Assembly: GCF_900099965.1 (NCBI RefSeq)
Contig: NZ_FNDJ01000019.1
Coordinates: 124,001 to 188,000 of the forward strand
From: Nonomuraea jiangxiensis
GTDB lineage: Bacteria; Actinomycetota; Actinomycetes; Streptosporangiales; Streptosporangiaceae
DNA length: 64,000 bases
Direction: 5' to 3'
The translations under genes were made by a program, and so were the position numbers. Within the stretch, counting starts at the first letter, position 1; each line of letters opens with the position of its first letter. Of this stretch, positions 1 through 7,864 are shown piece by piece. The notes below the pieces were generated by a model. That model ran no database searches. It saw only the letters and a program-made list of their open reading frames with translations, and was not told the origin of the DNA.

Positions 1-827
1 GTGTCGTCGCTGTGCAGCACCTGACGGTGCATCACGCGTACGAGCGTGTCGGTCAGGTCGCGTACCGGCAGCGCCCGGTGCCGCCCGGTCAGCTCGACCA
101 GCTCGTCGAGCCCCGCGTTGAGGTCGCGGCGCGCCTCCACCAGCCCGTCGGTGTAGAACAGCACCAGCGTGCCGGGCGCCAGCAACCGCTCGGCGACGCC
201 GTCGCTGCCCGGCGCGGGGTAGCCGACGCCGCGCCCCCAGACCTCCAGGTAGGCGGGCGGCTCGCCGGGCTCGACGATCAGCGGTGGCGGGTGCCCGCCG
301 GTGACCACACGGAGCGTCCCCGTCCGCCGGTCGAGGCGGGCCACCAGTACGGTTCCCATCAGGTCCCGGTAGACCGGCTGGAGGATCGCGGCGGCCCGCT
401 CGATCAGGTGCTCCAGCGGCAGCCCGGCCAGGGCGAGCACGCGGATGGCGTGGATGATGTTGAGCGCGGCGCGGGTGCTGGCCACCCCGTGGCCGACCGC
501 GTCCACGACCACCAGGTGCAGGTCACCGCTCGGCATGACGACCACGTCGTAGAGGTCGCCGCCCGTCGGCGCGTCGTCCTCGGCCGGGGAGTAGTAAACC
601 GCGAGCTCCACCTGCTCCACCTGGGGGACCGGCGGGCGCAGCGCGTCCTCCAGCTCCCGGAAGATCGCCCGGTGCGCCCGGCGGAGCTGCTCGTCCCGTT
701 CCTCCAGCTCCACGACCAGGGCCAGCACGCCCTGGTTGGTGTTGGCCAGTTCGTCCTTGAGCTTGGCGAGCTCGTCCTCCAGCCGCCGGATCCGGTGCTG
801 CGCGGCGGTGTCCGTAACCGGCTCCAT
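1..827 (-). CDS. RsbU-like SpoIIE-family PP2C phosphatase, partial at left edge
   Basis: The frame opens at ATG 827 and runs off the window without a stop, giving 275 visible codons. Residues ~8-60 look like a charged coiled coil, followed by a SpoIIE/PP2C phosphatase domain with the metal-site signatures GGDLYDVV and VVVDAVGHGVAS and a late FYTDGLVEARR motif. Such enzymes dephosphorylate anti-anti-sigma or STAS proteins; in Bacillus, RsbU is switched on by RsbT released from the stressosome. The ATG shares a base with the upstream stop (TGATG), so it is the last visible gene of the rsb operon and probably translationally coupled. The output role is inferred from neighbours; no sigma factor or anti-sigma pair is visible. 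The C-terminus is missing. Confidence 0.88.
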   Translation of the reverse strand, partial: MEPVTDTAAQHRIRRLEDELAKLKDELANTNQGVLALVVELEERDEQLRRAHRAIFRELEDALRPPVPQVEQVELAVYYSPAEDDAPTGGDLYDVVVMPSGDLHLVVVDAVGHGVASTRAALNIIHAIRVLALAGLPLEHLIERAAAILQPVYRDLMGTVLVARLDRRTGTLRVVTGGHPPPLIVEPGEPPAYLEVWGRGVGYPAPGSDGVAERLLAPGTLVLFYTDGLVEARRDLNAGLDELVELTGRHRALPVRDLTDTLVRVMHRQVLHSDD

Positions 828-1801
828 CACCACTCCCTGAGCGCGACGATCGTCGCGTCATCACGGTAGCGCCGATGATCGCGTGCCAGCAGGCCCACGA
901 GCAACGGAGGAGCTTGGGTGAACATCCAGCCGCCCGCCGCACGCGACCAGCCGGGCGCGATCCCGTCGCTGTGCACCACCACGGTGGCCCCGGCCGGCAG
1001 CGGAGCGGTCTGGCGGCGGAACGGGGGGATGCGCAGGCCCAGCGTTCCCGGCTGCGGGGTCATCAGGACGGGCGGGCCGTCCCCGTCGAGCACCACCGCG
1101 TTCACGTTGCCCACCCCGCAGAACTCGACCTCGGCGGCGTCGCGGGGCAGCCGGACCGCCGTCGCGGCGGCTCCCCTGGTGTTCCTGAGCGCGGCGTGGA
1201 TGGCCTCCATGGCCTGCGGCAGGGGACGGCCGGGGTCGAGCAGGAACGCCTCGGTGGCCGACCGGCTGACCCGGGCCGCCTCCGCGCCCCGGCCGAGGCC
1301 GTCCACGACCAGGACGAGAGTGGCGTCGGCGGTCTCGACCAGCGTGTACGCGTCACCGCTGTGGTCCTCCCCCGCCGCGGGCAGCCGCAGCGTACCCGTC
1401 CGCGCGGCGGAAGGGGCGGCGCCGAACCGGGCGAAGATCGCGGTGCCGCGCCGCGGATGGGAGAAGATCCCGAACGTGGTGGCCAGGCGGCGCACCGCGC
1501 CCAGCCCGCTGCCCAGCGTGCCGGCGCTGCTGTAGCCGTCGGCCAGGCAGCGGGCGACGTCGTCCATGCCCGGCCCGCGGTCGAGGGCGAGCAGTTCCAG
1601 GCCGCCCACGGGTTCGGGCTGCACCAGCAGCACCCCGCCATGCGTGTGCTTGACGATGTTGCTGCTCAGCTCTGAGGCCGTCACGGCCGCCCGCTCCGTC
1701 AGCAGCGGCGTCAGGTCCAGCTCGCGGGCCGCCTGGCGGGTCACCGAGACGGCGTGGGCGATGGCGCTCTCGTGGTCGAGGCGTATCTCTGTGGTGATCA
1801 T
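827..1801 (-). CDS. Fused RsbT-like kinase / RsbX-like phosphatase
   Basis: A protein of 324 residues. The N-terminal ~130 residues are a GHKL ATPase of the RsbT/RsbW type, with the N-box ASELSSNIVKHTHGG and G-box LDRGPGMDD. Residues ~150-324 are a small PP2C domain like RsbX (LVLVVDGLGRGAEA, then VVHSDGI). In Bacillus RsbX resets the stressosome by dephosphorylating RsbS and RsbR; here kinase and phosphatase lie on one chain, which would couple switching and reset. ATG 1801 is chosen, two bases past the previous stop; a TTG at 1807 would add two residues. Such fusions occur in actinobacterial rsb clusters; the reset role is inference. Confidence 0.85.
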   Translation of the reverse strand: MITTEIRLDHESAIAHAVSVTRQAARELDLTPLLTERAAVTASELSSNIVKHTHGGVLLVQPEPVGGLELLALDRGPGMDDVARCLADGYSSAGTLGSGLGAVRRLATTFGIFSHPRRGTAIFARFGAAPSAARTGTLRLPAAGEDHSGDAYTLVETADATLVLVVDGLGRGAEAARVSRSATEAFLLDPGRPLPQAMEAIHAALRNTRGAAATAVRLPRDAAEVEFCGVGNVNAVVLDGDGPPVLMTPQPGTLGLRIPPFRRQTAPLPAGATVVVHSDGIAPGWSRAAGGWMFTQAPPLLVGLLARDHRRYRDDATIVALREW

Positions 1802-1803
1802 CC

Positions 1804-2229
1804 TCAACCCGCCCAGCGGGTGATCACCACTGTCGTGCCCTTGCCCGGCTCCGTCTCCAGGTGGAACTCGTGCACCAGCCGCTTCGCGCCGCCCAGTCCG
1901 TGACCCAGCCCGGGACCGGTGGAGAATCCGTCGACCAGCGCCTTCGCCGGGTCGGTGATGCCCGGACCGTCATCGGAGATCGTCAGCCGGAGCCCGGCGC
2001 GCGGGGGTGGGGAGAGGTGCTCGATCACCAGGTCGCCGCCCCCGCCGTGGACGTAGCAGTTGCGTACCAGCTCGCTCGCCGCCGTGATGAGCTTGGTCTG
2101 ACCGACGAGCCCGAATCCGGCCTGCAGCGCCGCGGCGCGTACGGCGTGCCGCGCGGTGAGCAGGTCGTCCTCGGCGCGAATGGGCAGCGAGCACACCTGC
2201 CCGTTCTTCACGAGTTTCCTATCCGACAC
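1804..2229 (-). CDS. rsbT: RsbT-like serine/threonine kinase (stressosome switch)
   Basis: A 141-residue GHKL-fold kinase. The N-box ASELVRNCYVHGGGG, G1 box ISDDGPGI and the GLGHGLGGAKRL loop are all intact, so ATP binding is expected. RsbT kinases phosphorylate RsbS and RsbR, leave the stressosome and then activate an RsbU-type phosphatase. The GTG start at 2229 is chosen because a GGGAGG ribosome site lies just upstream and the length then matches the family; it overlaps the end of rsbS by 11 bases. The order R-S-T is the classical one. Substrate identity is inferred from gene order and family. Confidence 0.9.
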   Translation of the reverse strand: MSDRKLVKNGQVCSLPIRAEDDLLTARHAVRAAALQAGFGLVGQTKLITAASELVRNCYVHGGGGDLVIEHLSPPPRAGLRLTISDDGPGITDPAKALVDGFSTGPGLGHGLGGAKRLVHEFHLETEPGKGTTVVITRWAG

Positions 2230-2593
2230 GCGATCCTCCCGGCGGAGCCAGCTTGTCCATGGCGTGTTCGACCGAGAGCGCCGTCTCCACACCTGGAAGG
2301 TCCAGCCCGAGCTCGACCAGGGTGATGGCCACCGGGTAACGCATCCCGGCCAGCACCACACGCGCCCCCAGCAGCCGCGCCATGGTGGCGATCTCCACCA
2401 GGATCCGGGCCGCGAAGGAGTCGATGATCTCCAGCTTCGTGATGTCGAGGACGACCGCCTCCGCTCCGATGGCACTGACCTGATGGCTGAGCTCGTCGGC
2501 GAAGCGCAGGGCGGTCTTGTCGTCCAGTTCGTTGGACAGTCCCGCCAGCAGCACCTTGCCGAGCCGCAGGATCGGTATCTCTGATGAGTTCAT
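2219..2593 (-). CDS. rsbS: RsbS-like STAS-domain scaffold protein
   Basis: A 124-residue single STAS domain. The motif LEIIDSFAARILVEIA carries the serine after Asp that is the RsbT phosphorylation site in RsbS, so the switch residue is kept. RsbS and RsbR co-assemble into the stressosome core and hold RsbT until stress triggers phosphorylation. The ATG overlaps the rsbR stop (ATGA), implying coupled translation and balanced stoichiometry. The family call is firm; the activating signal is not visible. Confidence 0.92.
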   Translation of the reverse strand: MNSSEIPILRLGKVLLAGLSNELDDKTALRFADELSHQVSAIGAEAVVLDITKLEIIDSFAARILVEIATMARLLGARVVLAGMRYPVAITLVELGLDLPGVETALSVEHAMDKLAPPGGSRVG

Positions 2594-3480
2594 GAAACGT
2601 TCAGCAGCGTGCTCTCGTCTCGGGCGTCCTGTGCCGGGGTGTCGCCGACCATGCGGATGGCAGCGGTCAGCGCGTCCGCCAGGGACGAGCGGGTGATGAT
2701 CTCCGAAAGGTCGATGCCGAGCCGCGCGATCATCTGGGCGATCTGCGGGCGGATGCCACTGAGGATGCAGTCGGCGCCCATGAGCCTGGTCGCCGCCACG
2801 GTCTGCATGAGGTGCTGGGCGACCGCGGTGTCCACGGTCGGTACGCCGGTGATGTCGATGATCGCCACGGCGGCCTCGTTGTCCTGGATGGCCTGCAGGA
2901 GGCTCTCCATGACGATCTGAGCCCGCGCGCTGTCGAGCGTGCCGATGAGCGGCACGGCGAGCACCCTGTGCCAGAGCCGTACGACAGGGGTGGAGATCTC
3001 CAGCAGCTGCCGGTTCTGGCGCTGGATGATCTCCTCTCGGCTGTCGACGTACGTCTGGAAGGTGAGCAGCCCGGCCCCGTCGAGCAACCGGTGAACGAGC
3101 TCCGTGGCCTCCAGTCGCAGCTCGGGATCCGGGATCCCGTCGGCCAGCACCCGCACGCACGCGTCCTTGAGCGCGAAGATCGCACCCGCGATGGCCGTCG
3201 CCGAGACGCCCAGCCTGGCCCACCGATGGGAGAAATCGGTCACCGCGTTTCTGAGCGGCGCGAAGCCGGTCACCACGCGATCCAGGGGCATCGTGGCCGC
3301 CAGCCCCTCGTACAGGCCGGCGATGATGGTGTCCACCTCCTCGCGAAGTTCGTCAGCATTGACCGCGCCCGCGGATGCTAGCCTGCTCTCCTGCGCCTCG
3401 ATCCAGGCGGCCGCGATCTGGTCGCGATGCTCGCCAAGGATGCGCACGATCTCCTCTCTCGCACGCTCTCTGCCCGACAT
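2590..3480 (-). CDS. rsbR: RsbR-like stressosome sensor protein (RsbRD + STAS)
   Basis: A 296-residue protein. Residues ~1-155 form an all-helical RsbRD-type sensory domain; a linker helix leads to a C-terminal STAS domain (~160-285). The first phospho-acceptor region reads DITGVPTVDTAVA, matching the T171 region of Bacillus RsbR. The second, normally GIRPEIAQT around T205, reads GIRPQIAQM here, so that threonine is replaced by methionine. GGAGG lies four bases before ATG 3480. It heads a minus-strand operon and is divergent from another SpoIIE phosphatase. Loss of the second threonine may alter how strongly the stressosome is shut down. Confidence 0.9.
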   Translation of the reverse strand: MSGRERAREEIVRILGEHRDQIAAAWIEAQESRLASAGAVNADELREEVDTIIAGLYEGLAATMPLDRVVTGFAPLRNAVTDFSHRWARLGVSATAIAGAIFALKDACVRVLADGIPDPELRLEATELVHRLLDGAGLLTFQTYVDSREEIIQRQNRQLLEISTPVVRLWHRVLAVPLIGTLDSARAQIVMESLLQAIQDNEAAVAIIDITGVPTVDTAVAQHLMQTVAATRLMGADCILSGIRPQIAQMIARLGIDLSEIITRSSLADALTAAIRMVGDTPAQDARDESTLLNVS

Positions 3481-3504
3481 GGAACCTCCACACCACCGGG
3501 TTAG

Positions 3505-3518
3505 TTGTCGTCCGACAA
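3505..3518. promoter_or_regulatory. Candidate operator, TTGTCG-tc-CGACAA
   Basis: A perfect 6-bp inverted repeat with a 2-bp centre in the AT-richer gap between divergent rsbR and the 3610 phosphatase. TTG...CAA ends are common in MarR-family sites, and a MarR gene closes the rightward operon, so autoregulation is plausible. This is inference. Confidence 0.4.
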
Positions 3519-3609
3519 ATATATAAGATCATGACGCCCATTGACGTCGGAGTTATTTGCTATCGTGCAAATGTTTGGCGCATCCTGCGCTGAGAGAAGA
3601 GGTCATCCG

Positions 3610-4815
3610 TTGGGCAGCATCCCCGAAGGGCTCCACGCCGTGCAGCAGGCCATGCACGCGGCTCGGCCCTATGCCGTCGTGGAGGCGCTGCGCGACGCGG
3701 TGACTCTGCACTTCGCCGTGGAGCAGGTCGAAGTGCTGCTGGCCGACTATGCCCTGGTCACCCTGCGTCCCGTGCTGATAGAGCTGGCGCCGGGGGCGCG
3801 CGGGGTCGCCATCGACGGCACCCCCGCCGGCCGGGCCTTCGCCGCCCAGTCAGCGCAGGTGGAAGACCGCATGCTCTACCTACCCGTCAGCGCGTGCGGC
3901 GAACGGATCGGCGTGCTCAGCCTGCGCTTCGCCGAGCCGCCCGGCGCGGCGGCCGTGGAGGAGCTGCAGGAGATCGCCACCGCGCTCGGCCACGCGCTGC
4001 GCGGGGCCGACCTCATCACCGACCGTTACCAGCGGGTCCGCCGCATGTCCCGGCTCACGCTCGCCGCCGAGATGCAGTGGGGTCTCCTGCCCGGCTGCGG
4101 GCACCAGGGCGACGGCTACCGGCTGGCCGGTCAGCTGGAGCCCGCCTACGCGGTGTACGGGGACAACTTCGACTGGACGTGCGGACCACGCTGGCTCGCG
4201 CTGTCGGTCACCGACGGCATGGGCGCGGGCATGGATGCCGCCCTGCTCACCACGCTCGCCATCACCGCCCTGCGCAACGCCCGCCGCTCTGGCGCGGATC
4301 TGGAGGAGCAGGCCGGGCTGGCGGACGAGGCCATCTACGCCCAGTACGGCGGCCGCATGCACGTCTCGACGCTGCTGCTGAGATTCGACGCCACCACCGG
4401 CGAGGCCGCCATGGTGGACGCCGGATCGCCCAGAGTGCTGATCATGCGCGGCGGGCAGGTCCGCCAGATCGAGCTGGAACAGCAACTCCCGCTCGGCATG
4501 TTCGGCAACACCACCTACACTGAGCAGCACCTCCGCCTTGAGCCGGGCGATCGGCTCATCGTCGCCAGCGACGGCGTCCACTCCTCCCGGTCCTCCGACG
4601 GCACCACATTCGGTGGATCGCCGCTGGAGAGCCTGGTGAAGTTGACCCGCATGCAACCCGCCGACGAAGCGGTACGCACGATGATCCGCGGACTGCTGGA
4701 CTTTCGGCGCGGCATGGAAGTGCTGGATGATGCGGTGGTGGTATGTCTCGACTGGACGCCGGACCCCGCCGTGGGACCGGCGCCATCCGGGACAGCCGGG
4801 CGAGATCGCCCATGA
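3610..4815 (+). CDS. GAF-like / SpoIIE-family PP2C phosphatase
   Basis: A soluble 401-residue protein. The first ~165 residues form a GAF-like sensor region (LYLPVSACGERIGVLSLRF is typical of GAF strands), then a helix and a SpoIIE phosphatase domain with GDNFDW, SVTDGMGAGMDAA and IVASDGVHSS. TTG 3610 is preferred because AGAGAAGAGG sits eight bases upstream; a TTG at 3541 in frame lacks a ribosome site and overlaps the promoter region. It is divergent from rsbR, so it may supply a second phosphatase output for the same stress pathway. The first metal motif reads GDNFDW rather than GGDWYD, a mild deviation. Confidence 0.85.
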   Translation: MGSIPEGLHAVQQAMHAARPYAVVEALRDAVTLHFAVEQVEVLLADYALVTLRPVLIELAPGARGVAIDGTPAGRAFAAQSAQVEDRMLYLPVSACGERIGVLSLRFAEPPGAAAVEELQEIATALGHALRGADLITDRYQRVRRMSRLTLAAEMQWGLLPGCGHQGDGYRLAGQLEPAYAVYGDNFDWTCGPRWLALSVTDGMGAGMDAALLTTLAITALRNARRSGADLEEQAGLADEAIYAQYGGRMHVSTLLLRFDATTGEAAMVDAGSPRVLIMRGGQVRQIELEQQLPLGMFGNTTYTEQHLRLEPGDRLIVASDGVHSSRSSDGTTFGGSPLESLVKLTRMQPADEAVRTMIRGLLDFRRGMEVLDDAVVVCLDWTPDPAVGPAPSGTAGRDRP

Positions 4816-4844
4816 CCGGCAACGCCTTACTGAGTGGATAGCGT

Positions 4845-5387
4845 GTGATAGACGAGCCTGTTCCACCCGTGGAAAAGCCCGAGCCCGCCGTCGGCCAGCT
4901 GCCGACTGCGGAGTGGGCCGCCATCGAGAGGGAGGCGGCGGCCCTGGTGGCCGTATGGGGCCGGTCACGGCAGGCATTCGCGACGAAGGTGTCCTCCATC
5001 CAGCTCCAGGCCCTGCTCACCATCGAACAACACAAGACGATCAACCTGGGCCGGCTCGCCGCCGCCCTCGGCGCGGTGCCCTCCTCCGCCAGCCGGCTCT
5101 GCGACCGGCTGGAAGCCGCGGGGCTGGTCCGGCGCTCCCACTGCGAGGAGGACAAGCGGGAGCTGACGCTCTCGCTCACGCCGTCGGGCCGCTCCCTGGT
5201 CGAGGAGCTGCAGCAGCGCCGGCGCGACGACCTGGCCCGCGTGCTGCGCGAGATGCCGCCGGCCGGGCGCATCGCCCTGCTGCGCGGCCTTCAGGCCTTC
5301 GCCGACGCGGCGGACCGCATCATGGAACGCCAGACGCCGGAGGCCGAGGACGACTGGACGAGGATCGCCGCCCGGCTGCTCGCGTGA
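4845..5387 (+). CDS. MarR-family transcriptional regulator
   Basis: A 180-residue winged-helix protein. After a Pro-rich N-terminus, residues ~50-150 carry the MarR core: LAAALGAVPSSASRLCDRL is the recognition helix region and CEEDKRELTLSLTPSGR is the beta wing. It starts at GTG 4845, 29 bases after the phosphatase gene, so the two probably form one transcript. MarR proteins repress nearby genes and release DNA on ligand binding or oxidation; no ligand can be predicted. A possible site lies at 3505-3518. Confidence 0.85.
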   Translation: MIDEPVPPVEKPEPAVGQLPTAEWAAIEREAAALVAVWGRSRQAFATKVSSIQLQALLTIEQHKTINLGRLAAALGAVPSSASRLCDRLEAAGLVRRSHCEEDKRELTLSLTPSGRSLVEELQQRRRDDLARVLREMPPAGRIALLRGLQAFADAADRIMERQTPEAEDDWTRIAARLLA

Positions 5388-5436
5388 CCGGCCGGGGCCC
5401 GGCGCGGGCCGGTTGCCGCTCGGCTGCTCGCGTGAC
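5367..5436. repeat. 22-bp direct repeat spanning the MarR stop codon
   Basis: GCCGCyCGGCTGCTCGCGTGAC occurs at 5367-5388 (including the MarR TGA) and again at 5415-5436, with one mismatch and a 48-bp offset. It looks like a small local duplication in the gap between convergent genes. Confidence 0.6.
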
Positions 5437-5462
5437 GGTCCGCGAGTCCGCCCGGGGCCGGT

Positions 5463-6341
5463 TCAGGCGATCCTGAGCTCGCCACGACCTGTCACGATCC
5501 CCGACCCGGAGAGCCGCACCCGGGTGCCCTCGACCTCCACCTGGATGCGGCTGGGACGCCCGAGCGCGTGGCCCTGCTCGATGACGAGCGACCTGCCGTG
5601 CCCGCGGGAGAGCAGGGCGGCGAGCGGACCCGCGGCGGTGCCGGTGGCCGGATCCTCGACGATGCCGACCGTGGGATTGAAGAACCGGCTGTAGGCGTCC
5701 GCCTCGGGCTCCCCGGGCGCGGTGGTGTAGACGTAGCAGCCCTCGGCCCCCATCTCGGCCAGGATGGCGGCCAGGGCCCGGCCGTCGACGGTGACGGCGT
5801 CGACAGCCGGACGGCCGGCCAGCGGGACGAGCAGGTGGGCGACACCCGTCGAGACGACCTGTGCCGGAAGCTCGGCGTCCAGGTCCCCGGGCGTGAGCCC
5901 GAGCGCCCCAGCGAGGCGGGGAGCGTCCTCGGCCACGGGCCCGAACACCGGCGCCGACTGCTCCATCACGACCCGCACGCCCTGTCCAGGCCGGCGGACG
6001 ATCTCGACCGGCAGCACGTGGGGGCCGATCTCCTGCATCAGGGTCCGCGACGGCTCGTCACCGGTCAGTCCCTGGTCGGCGAGCCAGAGCCAGGCTCCGA
6101 GCGCGTTGTGGCCGGCGCCGCCGACCTCGGCGCCGATCGGCGTGAACGACCGCAACCGCCACTCGGCCTCCGCCCGGGTGGGCTGGAGCAGGAAGGTGGT
6201 CTCGGACTGGTTGAACTCGCGGGCGATGGCGCGCATCTGTTCCACCGTCAGCCCGTCCGCGTCCGGCACCAGCGTCAGCGGGTTGCCGGTCAGCGGGCGC
6301 TCGGCGAAGACATCGACGAAGAAGAAGGGTGTGGAAGTCAC
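5463..6341 (-). CDS. PhzF-family isomerase/epimerase
   Basis: A 292-residue protein, a typical PhzF length. The N-terminus FFFVDVFAERPLTGNPLTLV is the family signature, and the catalytic glutamate sits in REFNQSETTFLL near residue 50. The second lobe has GAEVGGAGHNALG and the late EDPATGTAAGPLAALL. The family includes PhzF, which isomerises a dihydro-hydroxyanthranilate, and many epimerases of unknown substrate. GTG 6341 is chosen to match the N-terminus; no clear ribosome site is present and a TAGCGT -10-like box ~9 bases upstream would make the transcript leaderless. It is divergent from an Lrp regulator that may control it. Confidence 0.85.
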   Translation of the reverse strand: MTSTPFFFVDVFAERPLTGNPLTLVPDADGLTVEQMRAIAREFNQSETTFLLQPTRAEAEWRLRSFTPIGAEVGGAGHNALGAWLWLADQGLTGDEPSRTLMQEIGPHVLPVEIVRRPGQGVRVVMEQSAPVFGPVAEDAPRLAGALGLTPGDLDAELPAQVVSTGVAHLLVPLAGRPAVDAVTVDGRALAAILAEMGAEGCYVYTTAPGEPEADAYSRFFNPTVGIVEDPATGTAAGPLAALLSRGHGRSLVIEQGHALGRPSRIQVEVEGTRVRLSGSGIVTGRGELRIA

Positions 6342-6408
6342 GAGGTCAACGCTAGGGAAGGCGGGGCGGGGCGCAGCACCCCGAATCGATCGACTGCCGG
6401 TGGTCTCA

Positions 6409-6423
6409 CCGCAGAATCTGCGG
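6409..6423. promoter_or_regulatory. Candidate Lrp/AsnC operator, CCGCAGA-A-TCTGCGG
   Basis: A perfect 7-bp inverted repeat around one central base, 15 bp long like known Lrp boxes, lying 12 bases before the Lrp-type gene and between it and phzF. Autoregulation and control of the phzF-like gene are inferred. Confidence 0.5.
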
Positions 6424-6435
6424 CATCCTGCACGA

Positions 6436-6960
6436 ATGACCGACACCCCGGCCGCCCGGCCGCAGGACGACGTGGACCGTGCCCTCATCGCCGCCGTACA
6501 GGCCGACGGCCGCGCGACCCTGGCCAAGCTCGCCGAGACGATCCGGCTCAGCGTCTCGGCCACGCGGAGCCGCCTGCGCTCGCTGGAGGAGCACGGAGTC
6601 ATCAGGGACTACCGGGCACGCGTCGAACCCGAGGCCCTGGGCTACACCCTGCGGGCGATCGTCCGGATGAAGGTCCACGGCTCGCTGTACGACAAGGTCG
6701 CCGCCATCCTGGACCGCGAGCCGCAGATCGTACGGTGCCTGCGCGTCACGGGCGAGTCCTGCTACGTGATGGAGATCGTCGCCACCGGCATGAGCGACCT
6801 CGAACGGATCACCTCCGAGCTGGCCCGGGTCGGCTCCATCACCACCGACCTGGTCTACGAGATCGTGGTGGACCGCCCCACCCCGCTCCCGGGCGCGCCC
6901 AGGCGGGTGGCCCGCGCCACTGGTGAGGGGGCTGACAAACCTGCTAAAGAAGCACTGTGA
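6436..6960 (+). CDS. Lrp/AsnC-family transcriptional regulator
   Basis: A 174-residue protein. The N-terminal HTH (residues ~12-60) has DRALIAAVQADGRATLAKLA and SVSATRSRLRSLEEHGVI; the C-terminal RAM/AsnC ligand-binding domain covers ~75-150 (VRCLRVTGESCYVMEIVA). These proteins form octameric rings that respond to amino acids or related small molecules. It is divergent from the PhzF gene and its stop overlaps the start of the downstream oxidoreductase, so it likely co-transcribes with that gene. ATG 6436 has no clear ribosome site. Confidence 0.9.
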   Translation: MTDTPAARPQDDVDRALIAAVQADGRATLAKLAETIRLSVSATRSRLRSLEEHGVIRDYRARVEPEALGYTLRAIVRMKVHGSLYDKVAAILDREPQIVRCLRVTGESCYVMEIVATGMSDLERITSELARVGSITTDLVYEIVVDRPTPLPGAPRRVARATGEGADKPAKEAL

Positions 6961-7856
6961 TCAAGGACATGGACGTTGTGACACGCGAGTCGTTAGGCCG
7001 GGTCGGGATCTGGAGTCTCGGGCTCGGCAGCACGGCCGCCGACGCCACCCGGCGCACGGAGATCGCCGAGGCGGTCGCCGAGCTGGACGAACTGGGCTAC
7101 GGGACGCTGTGGCTGGGCGGCAGCCCCTCGGTCGCCGACGCGGCGGCGGTGCTGGCCGCCACCCGGCGGATCACCGTCGCCACCGGCATCCTGAGCATCT
7201 GGGACCACACCCCGCATGACGTGGCCGCGCAGGTGGCCGCGCTCGAAGAGGAGGCGCCCGGCCGGTTCGTGCTGGGGCTCGGGGTCAGCCACTCGGTGGT
7301 GACCCCGCGCTACACCAGGCCGTACACGTCCATGGTGGAATACCTCGACGCCCTCGACGGCGCGCCCGTGCCGGTGCCCCGGGGCCGGCGGGTGCTCGCC
7401 GCGCTCGGGCCCAAGATGCTCGCGCTGGCCGGGGACAGGACGCTGGGGGCCCACCCCTACCTGGTGACGGCCGAGCACACGGCGCAGGCCCGTACGGTGC
7501 TGGGTCCGGATGCCCTGCTGGCCCCCGAGCTGAAGGTGGTCCTGGACACCGACCTCGACAGGGCCAGGGCCCTGGCGCACCAGGCGCTGGCGTTCTACCT
7601 GCGGGTGCCCAACTACGTCGGCAACCTGCGGCGGCTGGGGTTCAAGGAGGACGAGCTGACCGGCGGCGGCGCCGACCGGGTGGTGGACGCGCTGTTCGCG
7701 CTGGGTGACGCCGGCCAGGCCGCCGCCCGGGTCAGGGAGCACCTGGAGGCGGGCGCGGATCACGTGAGCGTCCAGGTGGTGACCGAGGGCGCCCCGGGCG
7801 GCTCACCGCCGCGCGCGCAATGGCGGGAGCTGGCCGCCGCGCTGCCTCTCCGCTGA
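6957..7856 (+). CDS. LLM-class F420-type oxidoreductase (TIGR03620-like)
   Basis: A 299-residue luciferase-like TIM barrel. Visible marks are the start RVGIWSLGLGS, ELGYGTLWLGGSP, TGILSIWDHTPHDVAAQVAALEE and GRFVLGLGVSHS, matching the actinobacterial F420-dependent subfamily that begins with a conserved GxW motif. It probably transfers hydride between F420H2 and an unknown substrate. GTG 6957 overlaps the regulator stop (GTGA); an internal ATG at 6969 has its AAGGA only two bases away and is less likely. It converges on the P450 gene, ending nine bases from it. Confidence 0.8.
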   Translation: MIKDMDVVTRESLGRVGIWSLGLGSTAADATRRTEIAEAVAELDELGYGTLWLGGSPSVADAAAVLAATRRITVATGILSIWDHTPHDVAAQVAALEEEAPGRFVLGLGVSHSVVTPRYTRPYTSMVEYLDALDGAPVPVPRGRRVLAALGPKMLALAGDRTLGAHPYLVTAEHTAQARTVLGPDALLAPELKVVLDTDLDRARALAHQALAFYLRVPNYVGNLRRLGFKEDELTGGGADRVVDALFALGDAGQAAARVREHLEAGADHVSVQVVTEGAPGGSPPRAQWRELAAALPLR

Positions 7857-7864
7857 CGGGGGTT

